A DNA stretch of 7,735 nucleotides, from the NCBI GenBank assembly GCA_013349595.1, contig DUZI01000082.1, positions 1 through 7,735 on the forward strand, read 5' to 3'. The DNA comes from Nitrospirota bacterium (GTDB lineage: Bacteria > Nitrospirota > Thermodesulfovibrionia > Thermodesulfovibrionales > Dissulfurispiraceae). The translations under genes were made by a program, and so were the position numbers. The notes under the pieces were generated by a model. That model was not told the DNA's origin. It made no database searches and saw nothing but the letters and a program-made list of their open reading frames with translations. Of the stretch, positions 5,379 through 7,735 are shown in pieces. Within the stretch, counting starts at the first letter, position 1, and the number at the start of each line of letters is the position of its first letter.

Positions 5379-7094
5379 CTAAAAGACCACATCAAAGGTT
5401 ATATATAAATCATGCGCCTTTTTAACAGGTGCAAACATCTGAACAGTAGCAGGATCATTAAGATTTAGATCAGAAATCTTCTGCGGTTCTCCGAGCCAAA
5501 AACCGCTGTTAGTGTATTTGAAGTCATAATATTGATAACCAAGTCTTACAAAGGCATCTCCTCTCTTAGCAATTGGTTTTTTATTCAGCTGTTGAATGAG
5601 ATAAACCTCAAAGACATTACCTCTTGTGGCAAGTTTACTTGTCCACAAATCATCACCTGCAGGTGTAAAGCCGATCCAGTATTTTGAACCATAGTTGTAT
5701 TCAAGCCCAATCTTCGTTCCAGTAGAAAGAATATCGTATCTTGCCCCTGTATAAAAGGCCGTCCCAGTTCTGCTCTTTTTCTCTCCACCAAAGGCAGGAT
5801 CGTTATATAAAAGTCCATATCTCCCTGCGTATATGGTTTCAATGCTACCGTTGGCTTTCACTCCATATATAAATGGTGCATTATAAGTGTTGTCATTAGG
5901 ATGGGTCACACTGAGTGCACCTGTAAAGAATAGATTTAGATTTCCTGGACCAAGTTTCGGAATTGTGCCCGAAATTACAGTCCCCCACCAGTCAATATGT
6001 CCAATATTTTTGTTTTTATTTTCAAGCCCAAAGGGATCACCATAACCTGGGAATGCAAAAATGTCAAAACCTCTCTGGTATTGAAGTTCTAATCTTAAAT
6101 TATCAGTTTCATATGGAACAAGGTTTAAGCCAACAAAATTAACATCTTTCATGGTGTTTCCATCGGTCCTATAACCACTGTCAAAACCCTTTCCATAGCA
6201 GAATTTTGCATATGCACCTGGAAGACTTGAAATATCTGGGGCATATCCAATGGTAAGACCATCAAAAGCATAATCAACTAGCAGCCCTGGGACACCTGCA
6301 GTTCCTGTCTTTTCTTTGTTTTGTCTGATATTTGTAGGGATACCTCCTGTGGATGGTCTTCTACCAACTGAAAACCATGCAGGTGCACCTAAGATGTTGC
6401 TCCATGTTGCATAAGCGGTATCTACCCTTAATCTTGCACCATCAGGGATATGTCCTAAATTACCATCCATAGTAACAAACCTATCAGCAAAATAGGCATT
6501 TCCGAAAGGCCCACCTACAGGGGCAACATCATCATGTCCCCAAACCTTATACATAAGAAGTCTTGCCTTGACCTGAACATCCTCAGTAGCCTTTGCCTTA
6601 AGATTTAGTCCAAATCTGTTAAGCATTATGGACTCATTTTTTGGGCTCTGAGCGGTTGTTACTGGTGTTATGTAAGCACCAAAACCACCAGGATATTGAG
6701 GCATTAAAGGCATCAACATCTGCATTAAGTTAGGATATTTCATGCCTAACTGTTGAAGCTGTTGCATTGAGAAGGTTGTTGCACCACCATAGCCAAGCCA
6801 ATTGGCAGGGATATCACCCTTTAGATAATCAAATCTAAACCTGTAATCACCGCCAATCTCAAGCCATGAACTAATATTATCTGCACCTGCAGATTCAGCC
6901 TTCTTCTCAACCAAATTGATCCTTTGCTCTTTTGCTTCATCTTTTCTTTGCATGTCAAGCATTTGCATCTTTAGTTTTTCAAGTTCTTTTGAGAGTGTCT
7001 CAATCTTCTTTAGCAGCTCCGCTTGATCAGATGCAATTACAGACACAGGCATAAGCAAGGTGAAAGCAATTAGCAGTACTAAAAACTTTACCAT
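5379..7094 (-). CDS. Outer-membrane beta-barrel protein with periplasmic coiled coil, DUF3373-like
   Basis: A 571-residue exported protein. It starts MVKFLVLLIAFTLLM, a signal peptide with likely cleavage after VIA (residue 21). A heptad-like coiled coil follows at about 24-70, and from WLEIGGDYRFRFDY onward there are alternating aromatic/polar beta strands to the C-terminal LYITFDVVF, whose final Phe is the usual sorting signal of outer-membrane barrels. Length and layout fit the DUF3373 family of uncharacterised porin-like proteins; I recognise this by overall pattern, not by a decisive motif. A Met- and Gln-rich segment lies at 110-131. I chose the ATG at 7094 because the purine tract just upstream is the ribosome site; an in-frame TTG at 7115 would put that tract inside the protein as KGGGG. 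It may be a channel for small solutes, but its substrate and any link to the convergent symporter are unknown. Confidence 0.82.
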   Translation of the reverse strand: MVKFLVLLIAFTLLMPVSVIASDQAELLKKIETLSKELEKLKMQMLDMQRKDEAKEQRINLVEKKAESAGADNISSWLEIGGDYRFRFDYLKGDIPANWLGYGGATTFSMQQLQQLGMKYPNLMQMLMPLMPQYPGGFGAYITPVTTAQSPKNESIMLNRFGLNLKAKATEDVQVKARLLMYKVWGHDDVAPVGGPFGNAYFADRFVTMDGNLGHIPDGARLRVDTAYATWSNILGAPAWFSVGRRPSTGGIPTNIRQNKEKTGTAGVPGLLVDYAFDGLTIGYAPDISSLPGAYAKFCYGKGFDSGYRTDGNTMKDVNFVGLNLVPYETDNLRLELQYQRGFDIFAFPGYGDPFGLENKNKNIGHIDWWGTVISGTIPKLGPGNLNLFFTGALSVTHPNDNTYNAPFIYGVKANGSIETIYAGRYGLLYNDPAFGGEKKSRTGTAFYTGARYDILSTGTKIGLEYNYGSKYWIGFTPAGDDLWTSKLATRGNVFEVYLIQQLNKKPIAKRGDAFVRLGYQYYDFKYTNSGFWLGEPQKISDLNLNDPATVQMFAPVKKAHDLYITFDVVF

Positions 7095-7096
7095 GG

Positions 7097-7112
7097 CTCC
7101 TCCTCCTCCTTT
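7097..7112 (-). promoter_or_regulatory. Repeated GGA ribosome binding site
   Basis: Read on the minus strand this is AAAGGAGGAGGAGGAG, four GGA units ending two bases before the ATG at 7094. Several overlapping GGAGG registers can pair with 16S rRNA, of which the 5'-most have normal spacing. It fixes the start codon. A trinucleotide repeat here could change length by slippage and so alter expression. Confidence 0.75.
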
Positions 7113-7136
7113 CAATAAAAAATTTTTTAGGCTAAT

Positions 7137-7171
7137 AATATAAACAATCTTATTAACATTTTGTCAACAAG
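7137..7171 (-). promoter_or_regulatory. Promoter of the outer-membrane protein gene with overlapping dyad
   Basis: On the minus strand a perfect TTGACA (7162-7167) is followed by TTTATA after 17 bases (7139-7144) or the better TATATT after 19 bases (7137-7142). The -35 lies inside a 23-base imperfect palindrome, CTTGTTGACA-AAA-TGTTAATAAG (7149-7171), with 8 of 10 positions matching and a symmetrical core TTnACA-n3-TGTnAA. The position suggests a regulator that competes with RNA polymerase. The -10 choice is uncertain. Confidence 0.55.
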
Positions 7172-7223
7172 ATTATTCATAACCCAAAGTCAGCTATAGA
7201 ATTGAGAACTTAACAAAATCAAG

Positions 7224-7466
7224 TATGAAGGGTTGGTGAAAAATTTTATACGACGCCTTATAAAAGAAGTTTTGAGAAACTTTAGCAAAAGACAATGCAT
7301 TATAAACCTTAAAATAACGCTTAGGAAAAGCTGTCTCAGGATTTTTATAATCGACAAATTTTATTTATAATTTTGATTTATACATTTAAAACAATGCCTT
7401 ATGACAAAGCCTTACAAACTTTTTTTTATAAGGTGTCGTATAAAAATCCTTCACCAGCCCTGCCTA
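7224..7466. mobile_element. Putative MITE 1: long terminal inverted repeats bounded by TA
   Basis: Bases 7229-7265 (AGGGTTGGTGAA...CCTTATAAAA) are repeated inverted at 7424-7461 with 33 of 38 aligned positions identical, including ATACGAC-n-CCTTATAAAA. A TA dinucleotide stands at the same distance outside both arms (7224-7225 and 7465-7466), as expected for a TA-targeting element of the IS630/Tc1-mariner type, although two bases are weak evidence. The roughly 240-base interval has no open reading frame, so it would be moved by a transposase encoded elsewhere. As RNA it could fold into a long hairpin. It begins about 60 bases upstream of the -35 of the minus-strand promoter. Confidence 0.6.
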
Positions 7467-7562
7467 TCTTACCTGCTACTTTTTAGTTTTATCGTCGATT
7501 TTGGGAATAAAGAATAAAAAATGAAATCGTTGATTTTAAAAATTTTGAAACAGCCCTTTCTA
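7322..7562. mobile_element. Putative MITE 2: related inverted repeats interleaved with the first
   Basis: Bases 7322-7355 (TAGGAAAAGCTGTCTCAGG...) are repeated inverted at 7529-7562 with 26 of 34 positions identical, again starting at TA on both sides. The arms resemble those of MITE 1: with all four aligned at the TA they share roughly TA-n4-GGGCTG-n7-ATTTTTATA. The two pairs interlock (left 1, left 2, right 1, right 2) and span nearly the same length, about 240 bases each, offset by 96-98. This points to tandem duplication or insertion of one element beside or into its own kind. The GCTGTCTCA end resembles tips of some insertion sequences, but I cannot assign a family. Confidence 0.5.
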
Positions 7563-7619
7563 CCGCTATTTTTGGGTTCATAAAAATAATCGTTTTTTCA
7601 TTTTAAAAAATTATGGAGT

Positions 7620-7648
7620 TGTTCTGTTAATCAGCTGTTCTATGTTAA
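7620..7648 (+). promoter_or_regulatory. Direct repeat upstream of the response-regulator gene
   Basis: TGTTCT occurs at 7620-7625 and 7636-7641, each followed by GTTAA (7626-7630 and 7644-7648). A weak promoter TTGTTC (7619-7624) with TATGTT (7641-7646, 16-base spacing) overlaps them. They could be binding boxes for autoregulation, but the match is short and the region AT-rich. Confidence 0.25.
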
Positions 7649-7683
7649 AATTTGCTTATTCGCATATAACTTGAGGTGAAAAA

Positions 7684-7735
7684 ATGATAAAGGCATTAGT
7701 TATTGACGATGAATCAAATATAAGAAAGGTCTTAA
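7684..7735 (+). CDS. Response regulator, N-terminal end (partial)
   Basis: Only the first 17 codons are in the window: MIKALVIDDESNIRKVL. The hydrophobic first strand followed by the acidic pair DD and the E-x-N-I-R-x-x-L helix is the standard start of a receiver (CheY-like) domain; the two Asp residues help bind Mg2+ at the phosphorylation site. The ATG has GAGGTGA at 7673-7679. IRKVL after the acidic pair is common in NtrC-type sigma-54 activators but also in OmpR-type and stand-alone regulators, so the output domain cannot be told. It lies beyond the repeat element and is probably its own transcription unit. Confidence 0.85.
   Translation, partial: MIKALVIDDESNIRKVL

Noticed and set aside
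5585..5842. 85-codon minus-strand frame within the barrel gene
   Set aside because: Same-strand shadow of the barrel protein gene with no independent features.
7095..7115. Longer outer-membrane protein starting at TTG 7115
   Set aside because: The extra residues KGGGGA come from the Shine-Dalgarno tract and would precede a normal signal peptide.
7224..7562. CRISPR array
   Set aside because: The repeats are inverted and diverged, with about 98-base spacing, not short identical direct repeats with uniform spacers.

Overview
The window is AT-rich DNA from a Gram-negative bacterium: it encodes an exported, beta-barrel-type outer-membrane protein. The gene content (a CxxC-tailed sensor-type fragment, a CNMP/CBS/DUF294 protein, a DUF4212 plus sodium:solute symporter pair, and a DUF3373-like barrel) fits low-GC lineages such as Deferribacterota, Nitrospirota (Thermodesulfovibrio-like) or thermophilic Desulfobacterota. 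I cannot decide between these from sequence alone.

Layout. At 2-175 is the 3' end of a gene whose product closes with a CxxC...CxxC tail typical of PAS-type signalling proteins. The AT-rich gap 176-480 holds short inverted repeats, a well-spaced sigma-54 (-24/-12) promoter candidate at 343-359, and a sigma-70-like promoter at 396-424 overlapped by an imperfect palindrome. Next comes a plus-strand operon: a CNMP-CBS-CBS-DUF294 nucleotidyltransferase-like regulator (481-2388), a DEDDh exonuclease-like protein overlapping it by one base (2388-3116), the small DUF4212 membrane subunit (3206-3472) and its large sodium:solute symporter partner (3500-5302). A strong hairpin at 5324-5358 ends this operon and probably also the convergent minus-strand gene 5379-7094, an outer-membrane barrel protein with signal peptide and periplasmic coiled coil. 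The 589-base gap before the next gene contains the barrel gene's promoter and then, at about 7224-7562, two interleaved pairs of long inverted repeats that look like a small non-coding mobile element (MITE). The window ends in the first 17 codons of a response regulator (7684 onward).

How the genes may work together. The symporter pair belongs to the family linked to uptake of acetate or similar small carboxylates (VC_2705-type, related to ActP). The two upstream proteins look like a sensing and modifying pair: one with ligand-binding domains and a nucleotidyltransferase active site, the other with a complete DEDDh phosphodiesterase active site. Their tight translational coupling and position ahead of the transporter suggest control of uptake or of the following carboxylate activation step. 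That role is inference. The most interesting points are this coupled pair, the sigma-54 promoter candidate in front of it, the EF-hand-like insertion in the symporter, and the interleaved repeat element at the right.
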